Assembly (NCBI GenBank): GCA_003864495.1
Contig: ML133454.1
Location: forward strand, 2,523,233 to 2,587,232
Direction of reading: 5' to 3'
DNA from: Nemopilema nomurai
Lineage: Eukaryota; Cnidaria; Scyphozoa; Rhizostomeae; Rhizostomatidae
Length of the DNA stretch: 64,000 nucleotides
The notes below the pieces were generated by a model that saw only the letters and a list, made by a program, of their open reading frames with translations, was not told the origin of the DNA and did not search any database. The first letter of the stretch is position 1; each line of letters opens with the position of its first letter. Of this stretch, positions 47,390-62,300 are shown one piece after another. Made by a program: the position numbers and the translations under genes.

Positions 47390-50300
47390 TCATGTCATTG
47401 AATCTTCTGACGTCTTGATTGGGTTTTGAATGCCTCCCCCTTCGAGATGAATATCTGAATCTTTCCCTGATAAGAGATAAAGGTTATTGACGTTGAAGAG
47501 TGATCGAGTGGGCCAGGAGGAGCAGGCCAGCTCAGTAGGCATAACTGGTCAAATCTCGTGTTTACAAATCAGGTCAAATCTGAAATCAGACTTTTTGTGT
47601 CTGACTATTTTGATCGGCATTGACTATTTTTATCACAGTAGAATGTCAAGTTCTTCTGGAAAATCAACAAAACTGACCCACAAACTCGATTAAACTGACG
47701 CAAAATTATCGAACTCACACAACAGAACTGTGACAAAAACAGGGCATTTCGTAAACGAGTCGGTGGAAGGCTAGAATCCTATGAAGCTATCCAGAAAATG
47801 AAGACTGGCGGAATGATGGAATGATAGCATTACCAAAATGTAGAAACACGGCGGAAGCCATCTTACCTTTGCTTGGCGCGCCTCCTATCCCTAGGGCCGC
47901 TCGCACACTCTCCTGCGCAGCAACATCTCCAGGGCGAACCTACGCAACAGCGAAATTTTCAAACTTCGTGCAAACTTTGAAAAGGACAAAATCTCAACTA
48001 ACTCGCCCAATTAAATAACAAAGGAAATACGCAACAACTTGAGCAGCGTTTTATAAAGCACTTATGTTCTTCCCCAAAAAGCAACGCTCGCTGAATGATA
48101 CGTCCTACCAAACTGTTTTCAGGCAAAACAGGTTCCCTTGAAAATATCTCAAATAATTATGTGCATTGGCAGGCTTGGGTTCTGGCTCTTGGCAGCCTCG
48201 ATTGAGCATTAATCATAGAGCTATGGAAAAGACTTTTCGATTTTGAGGTGTGTGTGTCCAAAGGATATTTAGAAGACACTTGTGCTCTAATACCTCGTGA
48301 GGGAAAGCAAAGTTGTATTACTTGCTTACATCATATCAAACCTCTGGCATTTTGAAACCAGTTTTTACGTTTTTTTGCCGAAAGGCAGATCGCTTTGGCA
48401 TGAAATTATAAAAAATCACCTTCTCGAGAATTTCTCTAATGTTTCCAGTGAGAGCTTCCGCTAAAATAAGAATACACAACATGTTAGTGATGTCTACATA
48501 CCTGTCAGTACGTATGTTTTTCATGTCATAAAATGTAACGGAACTAAGAAGGGTCAATTCGAAACATGTGTCCATAGATAAGGCGTCCATAGCAAAATGC
48601 ACCAGTGACAATGGGTAACCAGATGATACGAAGTACAAAGCAACATTAGCAATGGACCTGGAACAAAAAGCTAACCAGGCATAGGCGCCGACTTTTATTT
48701 TTCCCAGGGGGGGCTCAAAATTTAAATTTTAAAAAAATTAAAAAAAGTTAAAAGGTAGAGAAATTACCAGTCGCTTTAATAACGTAATACAACATATGTA
48801 GTATGTATAATAACAAAACAAAACATTTTAATAAAGCAGATATAACATCATGGTCTACAGTATCATCAGTTCAATTCTTTGCTTGATTTATAACGTAGTT
48901 CCCAGGGTGGGCTGAGCCCCCCATAGCAATTCCCAGTGAGGGCTCGAGCCCCCAAGCTCCCACGTAGTCGGCGCCTATGTAACCAGCATTAAATGCTTAG
49001 CATTAAATGCGTGCAAAACTATATATTGCCACTACAAAAGTGTTGATTGGCCCTACCTATAGTCAACTCTTGCTCTGTCGGGGCTTTGGCATCGTTTGCC
49101 TTCTTCAGCAAACGGTCGTCCTGAGCACTTTTGAGGTTATGAAGAAACTTTGCGTTTTCATCTAACTTCGTCTGTAAGTGTGTCCTAAAAAACATTGGCA
49201 TTACAATCAAATGAACTTGCTTCCAACGTCAGAGCACATACAATCTTTGCAAAAGAAGTTGGAACACCGTAAGATTTTTTTGGTTTTGCGACCCCCGTTC
49301 TTTTTTCGTCTCTCCTTGGTAGCTGCAACCCCCCTTGCCCCCTTATACAATGTTGCATCTTTAGGGGAAGGCCATAAGTACATGAGAATACTTCACTTTT
49401 TTAGGATTATTCACTTTTGCGCTACACAACAATGTTTGCGGGGCGAGGGGATTTGGCAACTTGCGCGTTGCGTAAATTAGAGCAAGTGTCCCAAGACTTT
49501 TGGCAGAGATTGTTTATGCCCACGCTTTTATCAAGGATCGATTGTTCTACTCTCAGTAGCAAGGCAGTATGAAACTGCTATGGTAAAATATTGGAATTCA
49601 TTTGTCTACTTCTGGCTTCATTACGTTCTTGAGATTCTCAAAGTTAACCAAAATATTAACCGCGGAATTCTAAAATTATCCGTGACGAAGCGTTATTCGT
49701 ATGAGAGTTTGAAGGGATAACGTTTAGCTTGATGGTGGCCACAACGGATTCCCACGTAAGCAAAGGATCACCTTACAATAAAAAATGGACCCCTGACTTA
49801 TTGCAGTCGAATGCTCGCTATTCATACGATAATCCTGTTGTTATGGACACTGTTATGACCCAAAATGTCATAGCAGACACGTACGTGGGCAAGGGTGCTT
49901 GGCAGACTAAAACTACAAACTAAAATCACTTAGAAAACATGTCTCTGATGGTTTAAAGGTTTATGAAAGGGTCACTGGGCTTTTGTGGATAGCAACAATC
50001 GGGTGGTTTTGTGTACGGAAATGGGGAAATCAGTCTCTTTTTATTGTGGGATTATGGATATAGGCTTTGTTTTGCGGAATGACTGATTTGATGTAAGAAT
50101 CCGTCAAAAGGTTCTGCAATGTTCAAAGGCCATACACAAGGCCATACAAAGACATGAGGAAATTTAAGTTTGGAACTGCATACCCAACAGTGACCACCCC
50201 CCCTTTGACTGCACATTCTTTGTCGCAATACATCAACTTTCAAAGGTACACTAACTCAACCAGGTTCAATGTTTTATTTTGACTATGTTGGCACCCATTA

Positions 50301-53300
50301 TGAAAATGTAAACGGGAGAAAATAGAACTCAAATACGGGGTCGACAGCCCTTTCCGCGACACTGAAATTCCATCTTCTAAAGTTTAGTGGAATAGTTAGC
50401 AAAATATCTTCTCCTTTGAGCAACATATGAGCAGCGAGGTTAGTTTGCGCTTTGATTTGAATCGATCCAGCGGCCATTGTCATGGCGAAACCTAGCCTAT
50501 ATTTCTCAACCTATGGACCAGGCAAAATTGACAGGCGAAGCGTTGACACCAGAGGATTTCAGAAAAGACCCTCTTGGAACCCTCGAAGAAGAAGCTGCAA
50601 AAGAGGTGTGGCAATTGCTCAACATGTGACTCACCTTTCGACGAGCGTCTCGCTTTTCTCTGTGGGTGCAACTGAAACAGAAAGGAAGGAAAATAAGCCT
50701 GGGCCTTCCATGATTCACGGTAGAACCCTGGCCAAAAATTCCTCTTGCAGATAACGCCCATTCTTAGAACTTTCAGAACTAAAACTAATTTGCGGTTGCC
50801 AAAAGAAGACAACATCATGCGGGATAGAGAATATTCAGTACAGAGTTCACCATTTGTGGTCCCCATTACCAAGGGAAATTAACGATTCCAACACACTAGT
50901 CGAGTTCGAACGAAAAATAAAATTATGGCATGGAAATACTTGCATCTGCAGACTGTACAAAATTTTCATTAAAGATATAGTGTTTTTGTAGGTTTCGTAT
51001 GGACATTGTAAAGTAGGTTTTAATTATTTTGTGGGCGTTAATAAGCTTATCAACTATCTGTATTTTTTTGTTCTTTCTTGCCAACGTCAAAGAAATTGTT
51101 AATAATAATAGTAGAAGGCCGCTTCTCTTGACTTACAACTAGCAAGCGTATAATTGCCTAGCCCATCAATGGCAGATCCTATGTAGTAAAATATTATAGA
51201 AATGATAACGCAAGAAAAGAGAAGACACCAGACACATATGAGATTTTGAGCCTTTAGAGTTTCTAAACCTCAATTTTAATTTTAGGCCCCGCGATTCCGT
51301 GCAATATCTATTTGCCTCAAGGACGTTGATGAAACGGCCATGACCATGTCGACAACAATGGAATCCAACGTTAGTTTCAAGCGTTGTACATCACGCAGCC
51401 AACATTGTCCAGTAGAAAACATAGATGTGCAAGTTGCTCTAAGGCCAGCAAATAAAACAATGCGGCGCAAGAGACCAGCAGAAACAATTTCGGGGCATGC
51501 GCTTTTATTCGACATTAGTATAATTTTATTCACATTCCCATTGCAGCTCTGCCTCTCCATTGAGATTTCGTCTAGATTCTACTTTGCTCCCTCCATGACA
51601 AAAGAATACAGAGAGAAGCATGTCTCTAGTGCCACCTCCGTGAAATCGCTCACTCACAGATGACTTTGAAAATATGCACTGAAAAGAGGAGTCCATTGCA
51701 CTTACTTATGTCTTTTAAAAATGAAACATCAATGCCATCTTTGCTGAGTGTCATCAAGGAATCGATGTCAATTTGACCAGCATCTGTTTAGGAAAGATAG
51801 TTGGCAACGTGAATATATGTTACAGGCTAAGTGACAAACATAACAACATGGAGTTGCATTGGACAAAGAATTACACGATACTCGATATGCAACACAATAT
51901 AATATAATATAAATGATTCACTGTATGACGCATAACATAGACGAGGTAGATATTATATTGTGATACGTGACAAAAGATTTGATATACGATGTTACATGCA
52001 ATATAGAATTGAAATAATATAAAGATGCGAGATGTGCAACAAATGGTGTATGACAAGATCCTAATTCTGCAGGCTGTTTCTCTGAACGAAAAGACTATAC
52101 TTCTGTTTTCCCAATATTCTTTCCCCTACAGTCAAACACTAAATATAGTATAAGTTACTCGAAGAGCGTAGGACAGTGTGTGACGCTAACAAGGTAAGCA
52201 TTCTAATACCGTTTTCTTTGTCGCTGCCGGCATCAAGTGAGCTCTAGAAAAACATTACGTAATGGTTAGTAAACCAGAGTGCATAAAATGTTGGACCATT
52301 TTCCATTAGTTTTCAGTTATTGAGATGAAGTTCCCAAACGCAGAGGAAGTTAAGGATTAGAAGAAGGAGTAACAGGAAGAAGAAGGAACAAAAAGAAGAA
52401 GAATAGGTAACAACAAGAATGAACAAGAAATTTATCTCCTGTCTTGAGATTAACATGTTTAACAACCTTTCCACTGGCAACACTAATTTTTGACGAAATT
52501 GAAGAGCTGTAACGTAGGTAATAAAGTAGAGGGCGGAAACAAATGGGGGTTGGTGCCATTAACAGCCTAGCTTTGTGAAGCATAAAGACAGATCATCAGC
52601 AGTTAAATTTAGATACCTTTAAAGCTTAGAGAGTGGCAAATCATATTTAAGAGAAATCTTGGTGGACCCATGTTTATTAAGCAATAAAAAACAACACCGC
52701 TGGCCGTGATAGTGAAAAATCCAGTGGTTACGAGAAACATTTCCTAGAAATTGTGTACAAAGCGGTGTTTTGTACCCCTTTATAATGAGTCTGCAGTACA
52801 AAACATATGGTTTGCTCCTTCGTAGAGGTTGCACGCAGGCCAAACAGCAGCCAGCATTCTACGAACAAAATGGCGGCAACCCAGACAGATGCTCATCAGA
52901 GATGGGAACTTGGAAACTGAAACAGACCGAAATTCTGACATTGGGTAGGCCATAGCAAAGAGCTGAAGGGTTTTGCAGAATAAAAACAAGGCTCAAAGTT
53001 GAAAACCTTGGTTTCCTTTTCCGCGCGTTGAGCAAGGTCTCGGTTTTCAGCCAACTGCCTTTCGAGATTCTCTTGGTTCTTTTGTTTTTCTTTCTGAAAA
53101 CAAGATAAACTACCATAATAAGTGATACATTCAAGCCTGTTGAAATCGTAGATGTGAATAATGGTGTGCTTTCTTAAGATGAGAACGAAATTTAAGTGGA
53201 AAATTTACGTCTGGAAAACAAACACGAGTTTATAGATTGTTGAAAAACAAACCAGCTCCTGTCGTCGAAGCCATTTTGAGTGACTTCCTTCAGTCAAGGC

Positions 53301-56300
53301 GTCCAAAAACCGATCGACCAGACTCTGAGCAAATTGGCCAGAGCCTTTTACGAATGTCTGCAAGCTAATAAACAAGCTTATCACATATATGAAGTTAAAT
53401 CAGCAGAGCATTAACAATAAAATGTAAATGAATCCGTAGAAAGCATGTCAGCAGAAATTAAATCAGCAGAAATCAAGTGAAAAAATTATTTAGAAAAGTA
53501 CGTAAAGTTAAATTTTGTTTTCCTCTAAAGCTGCTATATGATTGAAAGTTTTGAATTCTCTGCAGTATTTGTCTTAACAAATTAAGGGTGGCAATTTTGG
53601 TCAAGGTTGTATGGCAACAGAATTTCAAAGCAACGGAACAAAAGTAAAGTAATAGGAAAATTCTTATTGATTAATATTGATTTAAGAAATGATGCACGGC
53701 CCCTTATTTTTGTAGTATTTAAATACCACAAAATATCAAATCAATATCAATTTAAGTATCAATTTTGAATAATCATAAATAAATAATTAGCCATAAAAAA
53801 CTTTTAAAAAATAATTTTCTAGGAAAAAGATTTTTTCATAAATTATTCGATTGATTTAAAACTCAATCAATCACGGAAAATATATAACTAATTAATTAAA
53901 AATTTTATACCCGATAAAGATACGAGACCACTTTCCGGCAAGAATTATTTTCTGATTATATTAGCATCTTGTTAGCGACGATGCCAATATAAGCCTGGTT
54001 AGCGACGTTGTCAAATTTGACAGGTCAGTACAATATATTCGTCACAAAGCAATACCCAGTCAGAAAGGAGGTGCAAGCTTTATGGAAGGCGTTGGCTCAT
54101 ACCTTTGGGCATAATGCATGCCAAGGTCACTCCCGTATGTCTCAAGCAGCACATCCGTATCCTCTTTGGATATGTTTGCCAATGACGAGTCGTAGGTAGG
54201 GCCAAAAGAGCCGTAGGGTCCATATGAAAGATAAGCAACTGCAAGGACAAAGTAACTTGAATTATTTTCTAGCAATGGGAGAGAAAGATTTTTACATTAT
54301 TATTTGAAGCAAAACAAATGTTTTAACTCCCTTCAAGCAAACGTTTAAAGCACAATGAAGCCAAGAGATATTGTTAAATTTCGTAAAGTTTCGATGCCGT
54401 TTTTTTAATTGGTTCTAGAGCACCAGAATTTGGTGTCTAAAAATGCTCGTGCTTATTAAAGATGGCAATGTATTACACAGATCACATTTGGAGGCACCAA
54501 AACGATAAACAAGCAATGTAATAAAAAGGCCTTGCAAATCTTGGTAACCTTGTGAAGATCACGAAACTTTTCAAAGTAACTTGAAACCCCGTTCTTATCT
54601 CTCTCATCGGCACCATCGCTCATCTCCACCAAAATATTTATTAAAGTAATAAACAAAGCTAGCATGCAAGTCCCACAACGTGGTAGATAGATGAGAAGGG
54701 CATGTTGTTATGTCATTATAATCCTTTCACCGGTTGAATATAAAAATGGAATGGGGTGGCCTATAAGTTTCACGTGCAAATTTCAAAGCAAACTGGGATG
54801 GTATTCCTAACTACTAAAGTAAAAAAACTTTATTTACAGTTACTCGAATATGACATTATGAATCAAGGTGAACTGAAAGCCTGCAAAGCTACCATCTATC
54901 AGCCAGTTGTCAAAAAGGCATTCGATGGCAGCTGACTGCAAGTTTAAATAGAGGAAAAATTTATAGTACCAGGGATAACTTTATTTCTTTTGTCATCTTT
55001 AAGCGAGCTTAACACTGATCCACCGGAGGTCAGCTTTCCAGCAAGCTTGCCAAGATTCACATCTACCGATTTAGGGCCTAAAATAAAGTTGTGAAAATCA
55101 ATTGCTTATTGGATTTCTCGTTATACAACGTAAATACAAAAATATTTTCTACTAGCATATTATATTGTGTCTATATCAGATGGGGTGACAAGTGTCATGT
55201 TAACTGCTTGTTGTTGCTACGCTACAACGATACTGTTACACTCATACTAACTTTCACGTGAGCAAACTTTGATTCACGTGATCAAAGCCTTCTTTTATTA
55301 CCAAATCCGAAAGAAACGCAAAAAATGTGACTTCCGTAAACAAAATCTTAGTTTTGTTTGCCTTTCTTAAAAGGAAAATTAATAGATCACAGTATTTGGC
55401 AGATCGAAAAAACTTCAGCATGTCTTGAGAACCGGATACCTACTAGTCCCACTGTTGACTGCAGAGGCAAATGCAGTCATAAGACGGTGTCATGGTTACA
55501 GCCTTGTTTAGCTTTGTGACGTAGGCAAGAAAACGTTTTGTAGCCCAACGGCGAGCAAACAAATGTTTGCAAAAGATGCACTTTGATCAGGCACGCAAAA
55601 CGGTACCTAAAACCACACTAAAGGCCTTCCTGGTTGTCTGGGTTGAAGACCTTGAAGTGTGTAGAGTGCATGATTGGCTGCGAAACACCAATCGGCGTCC
55701 ACTTACACCCCTTCATTTAAAGGAGAAAAGGCGGACTCCTTCTGTCTACATAAAATGATTTTGCACAGAAATATTGACACTATTAAAGACTCTAAAGCAC
55801 ATAGGTGAAAAGACAACCTAGCTTGCCCAATCATACAAAAATTGCGAATGTGTTTTTGCGCAAGGGTTTCCTAATAGATGTTGCACTATAGGCAATCATA
55901 CTTAATTCTGGCATTGCATCTGTTACAATCGACGTTGCTGCTCTTTTCCTGTAGAGGTTCTTATCCTCGTGCTCGTTTAAACATGATGTTTGATCTGTTT
56001 TGCTTGGCTGGATAAATCCCCAGAAATGTACCCAATTGCTTGTTTCACAAATGTTAAGCAAATGAATTACTGATAGGCGAATGAAATTTTCTGTTAGATT
56101 GCCAATACCGGCAGCGCATTCACTTGGAATTGAGTCAGCAACGTCATCTTATTCAAGAAATTTTTTCCAAAGACAAAGATGCTGTGATCGTGCCAGGAAT
56201 TCGAATAATCCTAGCTTTTAAATTTTTTTAGAGCCTTTAGAAAACACCTGAGCATTGCCGCCTTGGTAACGAAAGCCTTCTCGTCAGCTTCTTGACAATG

Positions 56301-59300
56301 CTGAGATACACACTAACAGGGCCCGAAATAACGTGTGGTAAGCGGTCAAATACCGCCTAAAGTTACGCTCTGACCGCCTTATTTTCACCGACGGCGGTGC
56401 AAATGACCACCTCCGCGGCATAGCATCCCGGGTCATTGTTTCCCAAATTACGTTTGTGACCGCCCAAATTTTGAGATGACCGGTCATGGTGACCGCGGAA
56501 AATTTGACGCCTATTTTGAGTCCTGCACTAAGGCCAAGCATTGTTCTTAGGTCATTTTGGAAGTCGTACAAAATTTCAATAAAATTTCCTTCGTTTCTTT
56601 TGACTATGTACTATGGAAATAAAACATCTAAGACAAACTGTTTAACTTGCCAAAACATTGTAACTAGGCAATGTAAATATGTATAAAAATTGCATTGTTA
56701 CAACATAAGAAAGCGAAATCATATTCGATAAGCCAACTCGTAATAAGATAGGCCTAGGAATTCCCATGAAGTCCAGCAAGAGATCCGAATCCTAGACAAC
56801 GAGGGTTTAAGAAATGGTAAACAAGATAGCTGTCACAAAAATTCCTCATGTTTCAATCCCTATCCTCTTAAGAACGACAGAAATAGGCAAAAATCCAAAT
56901 AAAGATGAGCACTTTGTCAACTGAAAATCAGGCTCCCAATCCCAGTTTCATGTACCTTAGGACGCACAAGCTTAGTGGGGCTGACACTTCTTGTGGCTTT
57001 AGAAATCATTTGATAGCTCTAGAAAAAAATCGTTCAAGTTGCATACCTGAGGAATCTGGATTCAAGATAGCTAAAGATGTATTGCCTTCCGGGTCTTTGC
57101 GTAAGAACCCAATCTAGAGTAGATCAAACTCAAAATGGAAAAATCAGTATAAAAAATTGAATGTGTGGTATTTAGAAGTATAAAGAAGAAATCATGGAGC
57201 TACCAATTTGATATCTTCGAAATCAGATTTGCATTTAAGGCCCCTCGCCATCTGCACTTTGTTCTTTGGTAACTAAAGCACTTCAATTGCAGATATCGTG
57301 GCATTCATTTGAGAGTATTCTTAAGGTTACGGTAAACGTTTTCAACACGAAAATTGGTTTTTCCTTTTTAAAGGCCAGACTGTTCAAGGAATCTGGGTAA
57401 ACAACATATCATTCGATGCACAAGGTTATGGCGTATCTAGCCAGATTAAAATTATTGGCAAATAATGTTAAATGTTTTTTTCTATGCGAATTTATTGTTC
57501 AAAAAGTGTACCACCTTCAAAGGCTATTTTATACCCTTATGTTTGAGGTAACAAATTCTGCCCTGGCCGTGTGCAAATTTTCGAGCCATTCGATTGGTTC
57601 CTTGGGTACAAAATAGCTTTTTCGTACCTGTATGTAGAGGAATTTCGAGTCCGGAGAAAACGGGATTTTACTGATCGCACTTGCGATGATATACATCGGG
57701 ATCATATTACCAACAATGTAATCCGGGTCAAGTAGTTTAGGCTTTAAGATCTATTAGCGTCTTTATCCTTATATAACATATTGTTATATAAGGAGGCATT
57801 AATATAAGAAAAATAAGGAAAATAATAAATAAAAGGCATTCAAAAGAAAGTTAGGTATCATGCCAAATTTTGACCTTTCTCCATAAGCTCAACAATAATA
57901 ACAGTATTAGCGTATTAGCTTAAAATATTCAGATCTTTCGCACCTTGCTATTGCCGTGTTTCTTTCTAAGATCTTCCGCTGCTTTTCTCGAGCATTCAAA
58001 ACTTGTTCCGCAATCCGCTGGTGTTCCGGCATCCTGTTCCATAAAAGAACGAAATCGAATGAACAGTGAAATTAAACAGCTATTCTTTAAACTATGCCAA
58101 TCCTTTTCTTGAATTACTTAATATCAGAGATATTTTTTAACGCAACACCCTTAATAGGACTATTTCGCCCTTCAGCGTCCCCTTCTCCAAAATCAAGCAC
58201 AATGTTTATTCAGATATTTTTTAGATATGAAAACGACGAAACACAATTCGTCATATGTGTTGAAAAGTCTTCAACAACTTGTACTTCACGGAGTAACAAT
58301 TGAAAACAGAAAAGGAACTTTTTCAAATTCCATGATGTATCGAAAGATTTTCTCGAAAGAAAGAATCGAAAGGAGCCAGGATACGAGGCTCTGCCAACAA
58401 CTGGGTGCAAGGGAGGAGAGTAAGAGCAACGCCCTCAGGAATGGATGACGCAGAGCAGGCTTCACCTTTCACATGGAATGGAAAAGTGAATACAAACCTT
58501 TTATCTGCTATTTTTCTCATGCTAATGCTGAACTCCTCGTCATCTAAAATATCCACATCCACATCCACATCATCGATGCCAATATCGTCGACTATAATTC
58601 CAATCGACCTTTTCATCTTTGTTAGCTTATCCTGAAAAGAAAAATCTTCATTCCTGAATTCTTTTCGAATCACCAAAGCAGTTTTATCATTCAATATATA
58701 TATATATCCGAATAATGATTAAACATTGTTAACTTTAGGAAACAGTTAATGTTGATTTTAGGCGGGCCAACTGGACATTTATTCCTATGAATCAATCAAT
58801 CCCTTAAAGTTAATTTCATCCATCCAAAATACAAAATTTCACTCTTCGTTTCAGTTTACCACATGCCTGCTTTGACTTTATCAATTTGCTTTCGCAAAGT
58901 ATTGTGCTGCAAATCGCTACGCAAACTAAAAATGTGAATCATAAATCTTGAAAAAAATCGAAAGTCACTTGCATTAAAAAATGGAAAAGTGAAATTGCGC
59001 TCGAAAAAAATTATGAAAACAAAAAACTAATTTATGATATTCTTATATCAAATCCTTCAGTGTTCTGCTGCAGAGCCGACCTGTTGCATAGTATATCAAA
59101 GTTGTCATACTAGACTACTTTCAGTAGGAGAATCTAACATGAAATGACAGAAGTGTACACAATCCCAATAGTACTGTACATGACACAGCTTGAAACAATT
59201 ATTCCATGACGTGTTGTTTTTATGAACAAAAAATTCAAAATGGCTACCTCGCCGAGGGCCCTGGTTCCCAGGTTCAAAAGCTTCTCGGCAGACTTGTAGT

Positions 59301-62300
59301 AAATCGTATCAGGAGCATTGTACAACATCGCGTTCTTGCACATGAGAATAAAGTCATCCTGAAATGAGTTGCGCAAATTCTTCACGTATGGAATCTTGTC
59401 AGACAAAAAACAGATTCATCGGACTTGAAAGCTCGTTAAAAAGACGTGATCGAAAATCTAAAGATGTAGATTTAAGCTAACTAACCTCGTTATTAAAACT
59501 TATTTATGCTAACTTGGAAAATTGCCAAGAGCAGGAAAAAAATGAAAAGGACTACAATGAACTGACAGCAGTGGAGAAACAACGTTAAATGACGATTTAC
59601 CCTGAAGACTTCTAATGAAGGATATTGAAGATTTTCAATTTTAAACAGCATGGTGCTAAAATCCATAGGATTTGTGACAACTTTAGAGTAGTTTGGTGCA
59701 ATTGCATCTGTGACAGGGAACGCAAATATTCCATAGATATCTTTTCTGCAAGAATAAGGAGTAAACGATTACAAGGTGAACTTTGACAGCTAAACGAAAG
59801 CAAGTCACTGTTTAGTTTGCTTTCATCAAAGAATAGAAGAGAACTTTAATTCTTGATCGTCAATTTAAGCCTACATCCCAAAAACCATTTATAGAAAATG
59901 GTAGGAGATGTTATAATTTATTAAAGAGACATTAAGCAATGAGCCAAATAAAAAAACAAATTTAAACAACTCAAATAATTTCAAACCCAAACATTCCCAG
60001 ATAACTTAAGTTAGCTACCAATCCACCTTCTTCGTTACAACAGTTCTTGTCTTATGATATCAACACGAACGTCCTAATGAAGATAACCACTAATGCAATA
60101 TCGTAAGTGACAAAGTCAACGCCCCGAGATAACAGCAATGTTTGTAACAAGCCCCCAATGCTTGAAAAAGTGCCTCCTTAACAAACAGGGCGCCAATTTA
60201 AATAAAAATCATTGAAAATTAGCAAAAACAACATAATTTGTTTTATGATCTGGGTCTCTGTATAAGTCAATACAAAGTGAAAATAATTATATGCGAAAAA
60301 AATGTTGAACCATTTAAAAATGAGGAAGAATGTTGCAGAAGCTGATCTTGAATTTCTTATGGTTGATTCAGACCATAAGGAGGATGAAGAAATTGACATT
60401 TTTTCGATGAGTGTACATTATGTTAGTTATAATCCACTTCCAATAAAGAACTGGAAAACACTGCATACGTGGTATTTTCTTCAAATTTTCTCCCTTACAT
60501 GGTATGACCAATAACCACCCCTGTTTAAATAGCCGCCCCTGTTGAATTAGCCACCCCAGCCAAATTGGCACTCCCTTTAAAAGTTTAACTTTTAAACAAG
60601 GGCCCAGGTGCTAATCTATCATTTACGGTATTCAAATGCGGGAGATATACTTGAATAAATGCAAGATAGATTCAGACATCTTGGATTCACATAGGTGGAT
60701 TCAGATATCCTAAGAATTTACAGTACGAAGCTGAGATATTACTCTACTGGCAAAAACTGTTTTGGAATGCACCCCTTTGAAAGGCACTCTTCCTTTCTCC
60801 CTAGTTGCATTATAAGAAAACTTGGGTTATGAAAATGAACACAAATCTATTCCAGGCAATATTTGATGTAACAAATCAGTTTTACTTATAGAATACCTCT
60901 GTAAGGTTCTGTGTAGGTTCTCCAGGCATAACTGCAAAGGGGTGAGTCGTTTTTCTCCATTGACATCAACAGGTGGAGGGGTAGGCTCCCTACAAGTGAA
61001 AACATCTAATTGAAGAGGGAAAGAGTCACAGGTTTTAATGTTGCTGTTTGTACTCTTGAATTTTAGTTCCTTTAAAGGCAAGTTTACACAACTATGCATG
61101 CAACAAATTCAGTTCCAATCAAAATAATTAGATGCCAAAAAATTGCAGCTTATGAAAAAGTAAAATTTGGAAACTGGAGCAAGAAAAATGGCATGATGTG
61201 AGGAAAATCGTTAAAAATGTATTGTACTTGGGAATTTCTGGCACTTTGATGTGGATTTTCTTTATGGGCGGTTCACTTTCTTCTTCTTCCCTTACCCTCT
61301 CTCTCTTTTTGCTTCTTTTTCCCTAAAAAGATTGTGATAAGAAAGATCTAATTTATTTGACAATGCATTAAACCTTAATAAACAAATATATAGGTGCAAA
61401 AACATTTGCAAAATTTTTTTGCAAACAAATTGCATTTGGAATAACTTTTTGCAAACAAAAATGTTGCTAAACCTGATGAATATACTAATACGCCTATACA
61501 AAGACAGATGAAAGCAAACAAACAGCCATACAACATATTCATGCATATTGACACTCCTGATAAAATGCACTATTTGGGAAAAAACTAGTGAAAAAATCTG
61601 CAAAACATTATAATTTTCACAACTCTTAGAAAGGTGTAATAAATGTCTTAAAATACTTCACTTGATAACTCAATGCCAGCTTTCTTGAATAAAATATTTT
61701 AAAAATTGTAACAAATTCTTACATGTTCAAAATACATTGCTAAAAGCTGTGTTTATTCAAAACATAAACACTGAAAAGTTACCTATTCTCATTACACTCA
61801 ATTGCAAAGTGTTAAACATCTGAGAAAAAACTAAAAATCTGTTAAAATGTCTTCTTTTATAACTTTTCACCTCATCATGTTTGTGTTTGTGCTTCTTTTC
61901 CTTCTTTTTCTTCTTTTTATGTTTCTCTCTTCTGTGTTCATCTGAACTTGCAGGTGAGTCATCAATGGTAGTCTCCTCTTTCTGAACCTTTAGCACAAGC
62001 CTGAGTCTTTCTTCCTTTACAACTATAAGAAGACAGGACTTTAGAAAGCCAGAATCAATCAATGTCATTTAATATAATTTAATAATGTTTGCTATTCCAA
62101 GCCACATGGAATATCAATTATGGAGAACTTTTAACTTTAGGTTTCACTTCTGATACTATTATGAAAGCAAATTAAACACACTTTTTCAGAGTACTTTGCA
62201 CAATGGTTAAAACAGAACATGTGATTAAGAATAGTTTTGGCTCACATTTATATCATAATTGGCAAGATGTGTGACTATTTCTAAGGTTTTCCTTCTTTTC

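Noticed and set aside
50507..50602. Possible BRD exon between 49,184 and 51,706
   Set aside because: Borders CTTTTGCAG and CATAG|GTTGAG are acceptable, but it keeps phase 1 and so does not fix the join to the exon at 49,184; the peptide is not family-like.
57219..57287. Possible BRD exon reading LPKNKVQMARGLKCKSDFED
   Set aside because: Has splice-like borders, but it is phase 0-0 and cannot repair the unresolved join between exons 8 and 9; in the phase left by exon 8 it would create a stop at exon 9.
57628..57750. Open 41-codon stretch with good acceptor and donor (ILKPKLLDPDYIVGNMIPMY...)
   Set aside because: In the phase left by exon 8 it begins with a stop codon, and it resembles nothing in BRD7/BRD9; possible alternative exon or chance.
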